A stretch of 64,000 nt of DNA, taken from assembly GCF_001905725.1 (NCBI RefSeq), contig NZ_LIWB01000001.1:927871-991870 (forward strand). Reading direction: 5' to 3'. The position numbers and the translations under genes are program-made. Origin of the DNA: Streptomyces sp. CB02400 (lineage in GTDB: Bacteria > Actinomycetota > Actinomycetes > Streptomycetales > Streptomycetaceae). Shown one piece after another: positions 25,089 through 32,151 of this stretch. The notes below the pieces were generated by a model. The model had not been told where the DNA came from. It made no database searches and was given only the letters and a program-made list of their open reading frames with translations. Within the stretch, counting starts at the first letter, position 1; each line of letters opens with the position of its first letter.

Positions 25089-25481
25089 TTACGCGGTCTC
25101 CGTCTCCCGGGACCGGGTCAGCGCCTCGGCCAGCTCCTGGACGCTGTTGTAGCGGGCCTGGCGCGGCAGCCGCTCCAACGCCTCGATGAGGACGTCGGGC
25201 GCGTACCGCCGGTCCAGGGCGCGCATCAGCTCGCGCGGACCCGCGGGGAACGCCCCGCGGCCCAGGATCCTGGCCAGTTCCAGCCGCACCGACTCCAGTG
25301 ACGTCGGGCCGCGGCCCGGTGTCACCGGGCCGCGCGCGACCTCGGGGTCGTCGTCGGCGAACGGCTCCGGGTCGTGCCACTCCTCGGTGCGGGTGGGGTG
25401 CCCGGACCGCAGCAGACCCTGCAGTTCGTGCTTCATCTCGTCGTCGCGGTGGACGCTGAGCCGGTCGCTGCCTCGCTGCAT
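25089..25481 (-). CDS. DUF2795 domain protein
   Basis: A 130-residue protein. The N-terminal 70 residues are polar (MQRGSDRLSVHRDDEMKHEL); the C-terminal half is a DUF2795 domain: FPAGPRELMRALDRRYAPDV, EALERLP and YNSVQELAEAL, a fold that often occurs in stress-linked small proteins. ATG 25481 with a GGAGGGAG site is chosen over an upstream in-frame ATG because a SigB-type promoter lies between them. Function unknown. Confidence 0.75.
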   Translation of the reverse strand: MQRGSDRLSVHRDDEMKHELQGLLRSGHPTRTEEWHDPEPFADDDPEVARGPVTPGRGPTSLESVRLELARILGRGAFPAGPRELMRALDRRYAPDVLIEALERLPRQARYNSVQELAEALTRSRETETA

Positions 25482-25514
25482 GTCTCCCTCCAGATCCTTC
25501 GGGGTGCGCACCGC

Positions 25515-25539
25515 GTACCCGGGGAGCGGAGGGCGACAC
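25515..25539 (-). promoter_or_regulatory. SigB-type promoter of the DUF2795 gene
   Basis: On the minus strand GTGT (25539-25536), 15 bases, GGGTAC (25520-25515); the -10 is perfect and the -35 fits GNNT. It reads toward ATG 25481 with a leader of about 25 bases and may continue through the CBS and DJ-1 genes. Confidence 0.55.
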
Positions 25540-25572
25540 GGGAGTTCGGGCGCCGGATCGTCACGGGCCGGG

Positions 25573-25596
25573 GTTTGGCCGCCGACGGGCGGGAGA
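25573..25596 (+). promoter_or_regulatory. weak candidate SigB-type promoter
   Basis: GTTT at 25573-25576, 14 bases, GGGAGA at 25591-25596: perfect -35 and spacing, weak -10. It shares the GTTTGGCCG sequence with the NDH-2 promoter at 9764. It reads toward the small protein gene at 25642. Confidence 0.3.
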
Positions 25597-25641
25597 CCCG
25601 CATTCCCACGCCCCCCACGTGCCTCCCGGAAAGGACAGGCC

Positions 25642-25782
25642 ATGGCGGTGCTCGCCGTGCTCATCCCGCCACTCATGCTCGGCGTGATCCTGATGCTGGG
25701 CCGCTACGAGGATTTCGTGCTCCCGCCCGCACCGCCCGAGGCCGAACCGCCCGAAACCCGGTTGGGGAGTTTGGGACGGTGA
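25642..25782 (+). CDS. small membrane protein (46 residues)
   Basis: A 46-residue protein with one hydrophobic segment, VLAVLIPPLMLGVILMLGRY, and a Pro/Glu-rich tail. ATG 25642 is preceded by AAAGGACA. The layout (single N-terminal membrane helix, short polar tail) is typical of small Streptomyces membrane proteins. Lies between the DUF2795 and sigma-factor genes; function unknown. Confidence 0.6.
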   Translation: MAVLAVLIPPLMLGVILMLGRYEDFVLPPAPPEAEPPETRLGSLGR

Positions 25783-25933
25783 AGCGGGGGCAGGCGCACC
25801 TCCAGTGCTTCGGACAGGAGGCACGTCCGTGGAGGCGGCGTCACGCCGCTCCGGGCGCACCTGTCCCCGACCGGCGCGCCCACCACGGTGACCGTCCGTC
25901 CCCGAGCACCCCCCGAGGGAGCTGCGACGCGCC

Positions 25934-26728
25934 ATGCCGACCCGAGCGACCGCGAAACACCCGCACGACGACGCCCCCGACACCGCTGCCGCCTTCCACA
26001 GGCTCGCCGCACTGCCCCCGGGGCCGGAGCGGGACGCGCTCCGTGACGAGATCGTCGAGGCCTGGCTGCCCATGGCCGACCGTCTCGCCGGACGCTTCCG
26101 CAGCCGCGGCGAGAGCTTCGACGACCTGCGCCAGGTCGCCGCGCTCGGCCTGGTCAAGGCCGTCGACCGGTACGACCCCGAACTGGGCAACGCCTTCGAG
26201 AGCTACGCCGTGCCGACCGTCACCGGCGAGATCAAGCGGCACTTCCGCGACCACATGTGGACCCTGCACGTACCGCGCCGGGTCCAGGACCTGCGCAACC
26301 GCGTCCGGCACGCCTCCCAGGACCTGTCCCAGACCACCTCCGGCCGCCGGCCGACCGTGGCCGAGATCGCCGAGCACACCGATCTGAGCGAGGAGGACGT
26401 CCGTACCGGACAGGAGGCGCTGGAGAGCTTCACCGCGCTGTCCCTGGACGCCGAGCTGCCCGGCAGCGACGACGGCTACTCGCTCGGCGACGCACTCGGC
26501 GCGCCCGACCCGGCGCTGGACACCGTGGTCGACCGCGAGGCAGTCAAGGAACGGCTGGCCGCGCTGCCCGAGCGGGAGCGGGCCATCCTCTACATGAGGT
26601 TCTTCGGCGACATGACGCAGAGCAGCATCGCCGAGGAGCTGGGCATCTCGCAGATGCACGTCTCCCGCCTGATCAGCCGCTGCTGCGGCCGGGTACGGGA
26701 GCAGGTCATGCGGGACGGGGAGGAGTAG
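25934..26728 (+). CDS. sigK: RNA polymerase sigma factor, SigB/SigF/SigG family
   Basis: A 264-residue group 3 sigma factor. Region 2: LPMADRLAGRFRSRGESFDDLRQVAALGL, with ESFDDLRQVA as core-binding part and the DRYDPELGNAFESYAVPTVTGEIKRHFRD -10-recognition helix (seen as FESYAVPTVTGEIKRHFRD). Region 3: RPTVAEIAEHTDLSEEDV. Region 4: LPERERAILYMRFFGDMTQ and the HTH EELGISQMHVSRL. From position in the chromosome it may be SigK of S. coelicolor (SCO6520), recalled and not verified. No anti-sigma gene is adjacent. Promoters with the matching consensus occur around it. Confidence 0.9.
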   Translation: MPTRATAKHPHDDAPDTAAAFHRLAALPPGPERDALRDEIVEAWLPMADRLAGRFRSRGESFDDLRQVAALGLVKAVDRYDPELGNAFESYAVPTVTGEIKRHFRDHMWTLHVPRRVQDLRNRVRHASQDLSQTTSGRRPTVAEIAEHTDLSEEDVRTGQEALESFTALSLDAELPGSDDGYSLGDALGAPDPALDTVVDREAVKERLAALPERERAILYMRFFGDMTQSSIAEELGISQMHVSRLISRCCGRVREQVMRDGEE

Positions 26729-26869
26729 CGCGGGCCCTTCACCCGCTCGGGTGCGCCCGGTCCCGCCAATGGTGTCCGGCGGCGAGCGGTGCGGCGGCGA
26801 TGGGGCTGTGATGGCTGTGGGGCGCGACCGAACGCCGTGCCCCCGCCGTCGCTCGAAGGAGCCCGCACC

Positions 26870-27598
26870 ATGCGCCGCACCGCCCGTGCCCTGTCCCTCG
26901 CCGCCGCCACCGGTGCCGCCCTCGCGGCGCTCGCACCGGCCGCGTCGGCGGGCACCGTTCCGGACGACGGGGCCTCCTGGGGCACCACCTCCCCCTCGCC
27001 CTGCCCGCGGCCGGAGGAGCACGCGTGGGAACCGGACGCCGCCCTCGAACCCGCCGGGCCCGAGGCGGCCGTACCGAAGAGCACGGTGCTGGACGAGCTC
27101 GAAGCCGAGCTCGAAGCCGAGCTGGCAGCCGAGCTCGGTGCCGGACCGGACGCCGAGTTCGATGCCGGACCCGATGCCGAGTTCGGCGTCGACGCCAGCA
27201 CCGACGCCGACGCCAGCACCGACGCCGACGCCGGACCCGGCTTCGGAGCGGAGATCCCCGCTCCCCAGAAAAGCGACCCCGCCGGCCCGGAGCCCGCCGG
27301 CCCGGAGCCCGCCGGCCCGGAGGCCGTCGAACCGAAGGCCCTGAAGCCCAGGCCCACCGAGTCCAAGGCCCCCGAGCCCAAGCCCACCGCCTCCAAGACC
27401 CCCGAGCCCAAGCCCACCGAGTGGAAAGGCACCCCCTGCCCCACCGCCCCCGCGCACCAGGGCGTCCACGCCGGCGCGGGCGGTGCCTTCATCGACTCCG
27501 TGCCCGCGCTGGCCGCCGGCGGGCTGCTGATCGCGGGCGCGTTCGGCGCCGCCGCGCACCGCGTGTACCGCGACCGCACCACCCGTGCGGACGGCTGA
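26870..27598 (+). CDS. secreted, membrane-anchored low-complexity protein
   Basis: A 242-residue protein. Residues 1-28 form a signal peptide (MRRTARALSLAAATGAALAA, cleavage after APAASA). The middle is acidic and repetitive: ELEAELEAELAAEL, DAEFDAGPDAEFG, DASTDADASTDADA, then PAGPEPAGPEPAGPE and PKPTASKTPEPKPTE. A C-terminal hydrophobic segment (VPALAAGGLLIAGAFGAAAH) and basic tail (RVYRDRTTR) would anchor it. No LPXTG motif. Likely a wall-spanning surface protein; not assigned to a family. ATG 26870 has a GAAGGAG site. Confidence 0.7.
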   Translation: MRRTARALSLAAATGAALAALAPAASAGTVPDDGASWGTTSPSPCPRPEEHAWEPDAALEPAGPEAAVPKSTVLDELEAELEAELAAELGAGPDAEFDAGPDAEFGVDASTDADASTDADAGPGFGAEIPAPQKSDPAGPEPAGPEPAGPEAVEPKALKPRPTESKAPEPKPTASKTPEPKPTEWKGTPCPTAPAHQGVHAGAGGAFIDSVPALAAGGLLIAGAFGAAAHRVYRDRTTRADG

Positions 27599-27685
27599 CG
27601 CCGGCCGCACCCACGTGTGAACAGCGCGGATCCACGCGGCACCCATGGCACGCGGCACGCTGGGTACTGACTGGCTTAGGCCTGT

Positions 27686-27727
27686 CGTCAGGTCCCCGCC
27701 TTCCAGGCGGACGGCGGGGACCTGACG
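27686..27727. terminator. 15-bp perfect hairpin
   Basis: CGTCAGGTCCCCGCC and its exact complement GGCGGGGACCTGACG flank a 12-base loop; CCTGT/ACAGG can extend the foot with a bulge. No T-run follows, which is common for Streptomyces terminators. It lies between the surface-protein gene and the aminotransferase-fold gene. Confidence 0.6.
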
Positions 27728-27792
27728 GATGACAGGACCCGGAACACGAGCCGGCGCCGGGCACGACGCCGGGGAACCGCGCGGAGGTAGGG

Positions 27793-29040
27793 ATGCGGCG
27801 GACGGATCCGGAAGGCCACGGCCCCGTCCGGTTCGGGCCGGCGCTCCCCGAGGACGGGCTGCCCGTCCTGCCCGAGCTGTCCGCCGTACTCGCCGCCGCG
27901 GCCTCCCGCGCCGACGCCGAACCGGTCGGCGGCGGGCCCGCCCTGCTGGACGCGGCCTGCGGCTACGGTGACCGGCGCGGACTGCCCGCCGCCCCCGACC
28001 GGGTGGCCGTCGCCCCCGGCGCCCCCGCCCTGCTGGTGGCGCTGACCGCCGCCCTCGGCGGCGACGTCCTGGTGCCCCGGCCCTGCGCCGCCTGGTGGGC
28101 CCCCTACGCCCGCCTGCTCGGCCGTCCCGCCTTCCATGTGCCGGCCTCGGCCGAGAGCGGCGGCGTCCCCGACCCGTACGCCCTGCTGGAGACCGTGCGC
28201 CGGCTGCGGGCCGAGGGCGGCGACCCGCGCCTGCTGGTGCTCTCCGTCGCCGACGACCCCACCGCCGGCGTCGCCCCGCCCGAACTGCTGCACGAGACCC
28301 TGGAGGCCGCCGTCGGCGAGGGGCTGCACCTGGTCAGCGACGAGACCTGGCGCGACACCCTGCACGACCCGCACGGCACCGTGCTGCTCAGCCCCGCCGA
28401 GATGCTGCCCGACCGGGTCACCGTCGTCACCGACCTGGCCGGCGCCCTGCTCCCGCCGGGCTGGCCGGCGGCGGTGGCCCGCTTTCCGGCCGGCGAGGAC
28501 GGGAACGCGCTCCACGCGCGCGTGCTCGACGTGCTCACCGCGCTCGACGCGCGCGTCGCCTCCCCCGTCGCCGTCGCGGCGGGGTACGCGCTGTCCGAGC
28601 CCGGACCGGTCACCGCGCGCGTCGCCGACGCCGTACGCCTGCACGCGCGCGTGGCCGCCGCCGCGCACCACGCCGTCGTCGCCGCGGGCGCCCTCGCCCG
28701 GCCCCCCTGCTGCGGCCGGCACCTGTACGTCGACCTCACCCCCCTGGCCCCCGCGCTCCGCGCGCACGGCATCGGTGACGCCCAGGAACTGGAGGACTTC
28801 CTCACCGCCCGGCTCGGCATGCCCGCGCCGGGCGGCCACCGCTTCGGCGACGACCTCGAAGCACCGCGCGTACGGCTGTCCACCGCCCCCCTGCTGGGCG
28901 ACACCGCCGCACTGCGCGCGGAAGGCCTGGGTTCACCCGCGCCCCTGGAACTGCCGCAGGTACGACGCGCGTTGACCCGGCTGACAACGGTCCTCGACGA
29001 ACTCCGTGACGGCGCCCGGCGACGGGAGTCCCCCCGATGA
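27793..29040 (+). CDS. aminotransferase class I/II-fold protein without any lysine
   Basis: A 415-residue protein with the layout of fold-type I aminotransferases: VAVAPGAPALLVALTAALGG matches the PLP-phosphate region, GLHLVSDETWRDTL the Asp that binds the pyridine nitrogen, and APRVRLSTAP the C-terminal substrate-binding Arg. Where SxxK is expected the sequence is TDLAGALLPPGW, with Gly in place of the Schiff-base Lys; the whole protein contains no Lys. It therefore cannot work as a normal transaminase. ATG 27793 has GGAGGTAGGG upstream. The stop overlaps the next start. Could bind PLP non-covalently or act as a regulator. Confidence 0.7.
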   Translation: MRRTDPEGHGPVRFGPALPEDGLPVLPELSAVLAAAASRADAEPVGGGPALLDAACGYGDRRGLPAAPDRVAVAPGAPALLVALTAALGGDVLVPRPCAAWWAPYARLLGRPAFHVPASAESGGVPDPYALLETVRRLRAEGGDPRLLVLSVADDPTAGVAPPELLHETLEAAVGEGLHLVSDETWRDTLHDPHGTVLLSPAEMLPDRVTVVTDLAGALLPPGWPAAVARFPAGEDGNALHARVLDVLTALDARVASPVAVAAGYALSEPGPVTARVADAVRLHARVAAAAHHAVVAAGALARPPCCGRHLYVDLTPLAPALRAHGIGDAQELEDFLTARLGMPAPGGHRFGDDLEAPRVRLSTAPLLGDTAALRAEGLGSPAPLELPQVRRALTRLTTVLDELRDGARRRESPR

Positions 29041-30095
29041 CGCGGCGCCCCGGGCCGGCCGTGAGGACGGCCTTCCCCGGATCCGGCACCCGGGAGGCCG
29101 ACGGCCCGCCCGTCCCGTACCCGCCACTGGCCGCTCCCCGTCCGCTCGCCGAACGCCGCTTGTGGCCCCGCACCTTCCACGACCGGCTGACGTCCCCGCT
29201 GCCCGGCCTGAAGGCCCTCGCCCGCTTCGCCCGCGAGGGCGCCGTACGGCCCGCCCCGGACGGTCTCGCCGACGTCCCCCTGCTGCCCTGCGTCCCCGGC
29301 CCGCTGCCCCGCGCCGACGCCCGCACGGTCGCCGTCACCTGGGTGGGACACGCGAGCTGGGTGCTGCGGATCGGCGGGCTCACCGTGCTCACCGACCCGG
29401 TCTGGTCCCGCCGCATCCTCGGCACCCCCGCCCGGATCACCCCTGTGGGCGTCCCCTGGGAGGCCCTGCCGCGCGTGGACGCGGTCGTCATCAGCCACAA
29501 CCACTACGACCACCTGGACGCCCCCACCCTGCGCCGGCTCCCGCGCGACACCCCCATGTTCGTGCCGGCCGGGCTCGCCCCCTGGTTCCACCGCCGCAGG
29601 TTCACCCGCGTCACCGAGCTCGACTGGTGGGAGGCCGCCGAACTCGACGGCGTCCGCTTCGACTTCGTACCGGCCCACCACTGGTCCAAGCGCACCCTCA
29701 CCGACACCTGCCGCTCCCTGTGGGGCGGCTGGGTGCTCACCGGCCCCGACGGGCGGCGCGTCCACTTCGCCGGCGACACCGGCTACGGCCACTGGTTCTC
29801 CCGCATCGGCCGCCGCTACCCCGGCATCGACCTCACCCTGCTGCCCGTAGGCGCCTACGACCCCCGCTGGTGGCTGGCCGACGTCCACTGCGACCCGGAG
29901 GAGGCGGTGCGCGCCGCCCAGGACCTCGGCGCACGCCACATGGCCCCCATGCACTGGGGCACGTTCGTCCTGTCCGCGGAGCCGGTCCTGGAACCGCTCA
30001 CCCGGGTCCGCGCCGCCTGGGAGCGGACGGGCCTGCCCCGCGACCACCTGTGGGACCTGCCGGTGGGCGGCTCCCGGATCCTGACCGGATCCTGA
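29037..30095 (+). CDS. MBL-fold metallohydrolase (NAPE-PLD/UlaG-like)
   Basis: A 352-residue metallo-beta-lactamase-fold enzyme. WVGHASWVLRIGG opens the fold near residue 103, SHNHYDHLDAPTL is the HxHxDH metal motif, HFAGDTGYGHWF the third ligand region, and MAPMHWGTF the last His. The NAPE-PLD-like subgroup hydrolyses phospholipid-derived phosphodiesters, though bacterial substrates are mostly unknown. ATG 29037 overlaps the stop of the aminotransferase-fold gene by 4 bp. A related but smaller gene lies at 30802-31575. Confidence 0.88.
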   Translation: MTRRPGPAVRTAFPGSGTREADGPPVPYPPLAAPRPLAERRLWPRTFHDRLTSPLPGLKALARFAREGAVRPAPDGLADVPLLPCVPGPLPRADARTVAVTWVGHASWVLRIGGLTVLTDPVWSRRILGTPARITPVGVPWEALPRVDAVVISHNHYDHLDAPTLRRLPRDTPMFVPAGLAPWFHRRRFTRVTELDWWEAAELDGVRFDFVPAHHWSKRTLTDTCRSLWGGWVLTGPDGRRVHFAGDTGYGHWFSRIGRRYPGIDLTLLPVGAYDPRWWLADVHCDPEEAVRAAQDLGARHMAPMHWGTFVLSAEPVLEPLTRVRAAWERTGLPRDHLWDLPVGGSRILTGS

Positions 30096-30116
30096 CGTGA
30101 CCGGATCCTGACGTGA
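30085..30116. repeat. 16-bp direct tandem repeat (two copies)
   Basis: CCGGATCCTGACGTGA occurs twice in a row across the stop codon of the MBL-fold gene, with a partial third copy before it. Short, probably a slippage product. Confidence 0.7.
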
Positions 30117-30142
30117 CCGGGGCCGCCGTGACCGGGACCGGC

Positions 30143-30805
30143 TCACCCCGCCGCCGTCCCCCGCATCCGCCGCCACAGGCCCGGGGCCACACTGATCAGC
30201 ACCGTCAGTACGACCGCCGCCAGGACGCCCTGCCACGGCTGGTCGAACAGCGAACCGCCGAGCACCCCGATCAGCTGGTACGTCGCCGCCCAGGCCAGAC
30301 AGGCCGGCAGATTGCCCCGTACGAAGCGCCGCACCGGCCACTTCGCGACCAGACAGGCCAGCATCACCGGCAGCCGCCCGGCCGGGACCAGCCGGGACAG
30401 CACCAGCACCGCCACCCCGTGGTCGGCGAGCTTGTGCTGCGCCTGCGCCAGCCGGTCCTCCGGGGCGCGCTCCCGGATCGCCTCCAGCCAGCGGGAGCCG
30501 TTCTTCGACCTCATCCCGCGCCGCCCCAGCCAGTACAGCGCGACGTCCCCGAGGAACGCCGCCAGGGACGCCGTCACGAACACCAGCGCCATCGAGAACG
30601 GCGCCGCCCGGTGGAAGGCGACCACGGCCGCCGAACTGACCAGCGCGCCCGTCGGCACCACCGGCACCAGCGCGCCGATCAGCACCAGCAGGAACAGCGA
30701 GGGGTAGCCGACGGCCTGCTGGGTGAACTCGGGCGCCACGGCCGGCAGGGCCACCGACGACAGTGACGCACCGGCCGCCTGGCCCGGGGCGGCGGGAAGG
30801 ATCAC
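30143..30805 (-). CDS. DedA/SNARE-associated family membrane protein
   Basis: A 220-residue DedA-family protein, whose members act in lipid scrambling, membrane homeostasis and proton-coupled transport. Hydrophobic segments include LFLLVLIGALVPVVPTGALV, FVTASLAAFLGDVALYWLG, and the last VLAAVVLTVLISVAPGLW. The conserved FLGD (x) and SRLVPAGRLPVMLACLVAKW (G-R-P motif) are present. GTG 30805 overlaps the stop of the upstream MBL gene (GTGA). The N-terminus is somewhat variable, so the exact start is less certain. Confidence 0.85.
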   Translation of the reverse strand: MILPAAPGQAAGASLSSVALPAVAPEFTQQAVGYPSLFLLVLIGALVPVVPTGALVSSAAVVAFHRAAPFSMALVFVTASLAAFLGDVALYWLGRRGMRSKNGSRWLEAIRERAPEDRLAQAQHKLADHGVAVLVLSRLVPAGRLPVMLACLVAKWPVRRFVRGNLPACLAWAATYQLIGVLGGSLFDQPWQGVLAAVVLTVLISVAPGLWRRMRGTAAG

Positions 30806-31575
30806 CGCGAGACCTCCAGGCGCACGCGCTCCCCGTGCGCCAGCCGGTGCACCGACGCGCCGGGCGCGTGCCGGGCCGCCTGCCGCTCGAACTCGTGCCC
30901 CGGCGCGTGGAACTCGTGCGGGCGCACGGCGTCCATCCCGATCGGCCAGTACGTGCCGTAGTGCACCGGCACCGCGCTGGACGCCCCCAGCCGGGCCAGC
31001 GCCTCGGCCGCGCGCCCCGCGTCCAGATGGCCCTCGCCCAGGTACGGACCCCAGCCGCCCACCGGGAGCAGCGCCACGTCGACCGGCCCGACCTCCTTGG
31101 CCATCTCGTCGAACAGACCGGTGTCCCCGGCGAAGTACGTCCGCGCCTCGCCCTCCAGGACGTAGCCGAGGGCGGGGGAGCGGTGCGGTCCGACCGGCAG
31201 CCGCCGCCCGTCGTGCCGCGCGGGCACGGCCCGTACGACCAGTTTGCCGACCCTCGTCACATCGCCGGGCGCCACCTCGCTCATCCCGAGATGCGTGAGC
31301 CGGCGCAGCCCCGGCACCGCGCGTGGTGCGCCCCGGGGCACGAGCAGGCGCGTACCCGGGGCGAGCCGGGCCAGCGACGGTATGTGCAGATGGTCGGCGT
31401 GCAGATGGGAGACCAGGGCCACGTCCGCGTGCCGGGCCTCGGCCGGCGGCACCGCACCGCGCCGGCGCCGCAGATGCGCGAGCCGGCGGGCGAACAGGGG
31501 GTCGGTGAGCACACGGGTGTGCGAGTCCTCGACCGTGCAGGTGGCGTGACCCCACCAGGTGACCTCCACCGGCAC
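30802..31575 (-). CDS. MBL-fold metallohydrolase (UlaG/YcdB-like)
   Basis: A 257-residue metallo-beta-lactamase-fold enzyme: WWGHATCTVE at the N-terminus, SHLHADHLH as metal motif, YFAGDTGLFDEM as third-ligand region and VPVHYGTYW for the last His. The same subgroup as the larger protein encoded at 29037-30095, with which it shares the GHA/S(WC)xV start and the GDTG motif. GTG 31575 has GGAAGAG upstream. Cotranscribed with the DedA gene, suggesting a lipid substrate by inference. Confidence 0.88.
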   Translation of the reverse strand: MPVEVTWWGHATCTVEDSHTRVLTDPLFARRLAHLRRRRGAVPPAEARHADVALVSHLHADHLHIPSLARLAPGTRLLVPRGAPRAVPGLRRLTHLGMSEVAPGDVTRVGKLVVRAVPARHDGRRLPVGPHRSPALGYVLEGEARTYFAGDTGLFDEMAKEVGPVDVALLPVGGWGPYLGEGHLDAGRAAEALARLGASSAVPVHYGTYWPIGMDAVRPHEFHAPGHEFERQAARHAPGASVHRLAHGERVRLEVSR

Positions 31576-31658
31576 CTCTTCCGCCCCCTTCGCGCGACTC
31601 CCCGAAGCCTACGCGCAGGAGTAGGGTCGGCGGCGAAAACCGGAGGTGAGGGGGCGCC

Positions 31659-32060
31659 ATGGGGCCGGTGCGGGTGACGGCGATCGCGAGTCTGACGCCG
31701 CTGGAGGAACTGGACGCCGATCCCTTCCTGGTGGACTCCCGCGGCCAGCACGCCATGTGCGCCCGCTGGGCCGCCGAGCACGGCTATGTGGTGGCCCGGG
31801 AACTCCTCGTACGGGGACTGCGGCCCGATCACGGTGTGCTGTGGGACGGAGTGCTGCCCGGGGCCGATCTGTTCGTGGCGCCCAGTCTGCGGGTACTGGA
31901 ACGCGCGCTGTCCTCCGTGGAGGAGTTCACGCAGGAGTGCGCGCGGCGCGGGGTGCGCGTGGAGACGGTCGGCCGCGCGGAACCGTCGTACGACGCGGCG
32001 ATGAAGGCCCGTGTGCACCGGCGGCTGTCGCTGCCGACGGCAGGGTACGACGGCCGCTGA
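31659..32060 (+). CDS. conserved hypothetical protein, possible degenerate serine-recombinase fold
   Basis: A 133-residue protein. The order of segments recalls the N-terminal domain of serine recombinases: VTAIASLT where YxRVST would be, GQHAMCARWAAEHGYVVARE like the QxxxCxxYAxxxGxxV helix, and DLFVAPSLRVLERAL...ARRGVRVETV like the helix with LDRLxR and the following strand. The key Arg of the first motif and one of the LDRLxR Arg residues are missing, so recombinase activity is unlikely. ATG 31659 has GGAGGTGAGGGGG upstream. The similarity is a by-eye impression. Confidence 0.55.
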   Translation: MGPVRVTAIASLTPLEELDADPFLVDSRGQHAMCARWAAEHGYVVARELLVRGLRPDHGVLWDGVLPGADLFVAPSLRVLERALSSVEEFTQECARRGVRVETVGRAEPSYDAAMKARVHRRLSLPTAGYDGR

Positions 32061-32151
32061 GCCGCGGACGGCCCGCGCGACCGGGGACGAAACGCCCCGT
32101 CCGGCCGTTGTGACAGGGTGGAGACGGGCCAGGTCGGCCGGGACGTGAGGT

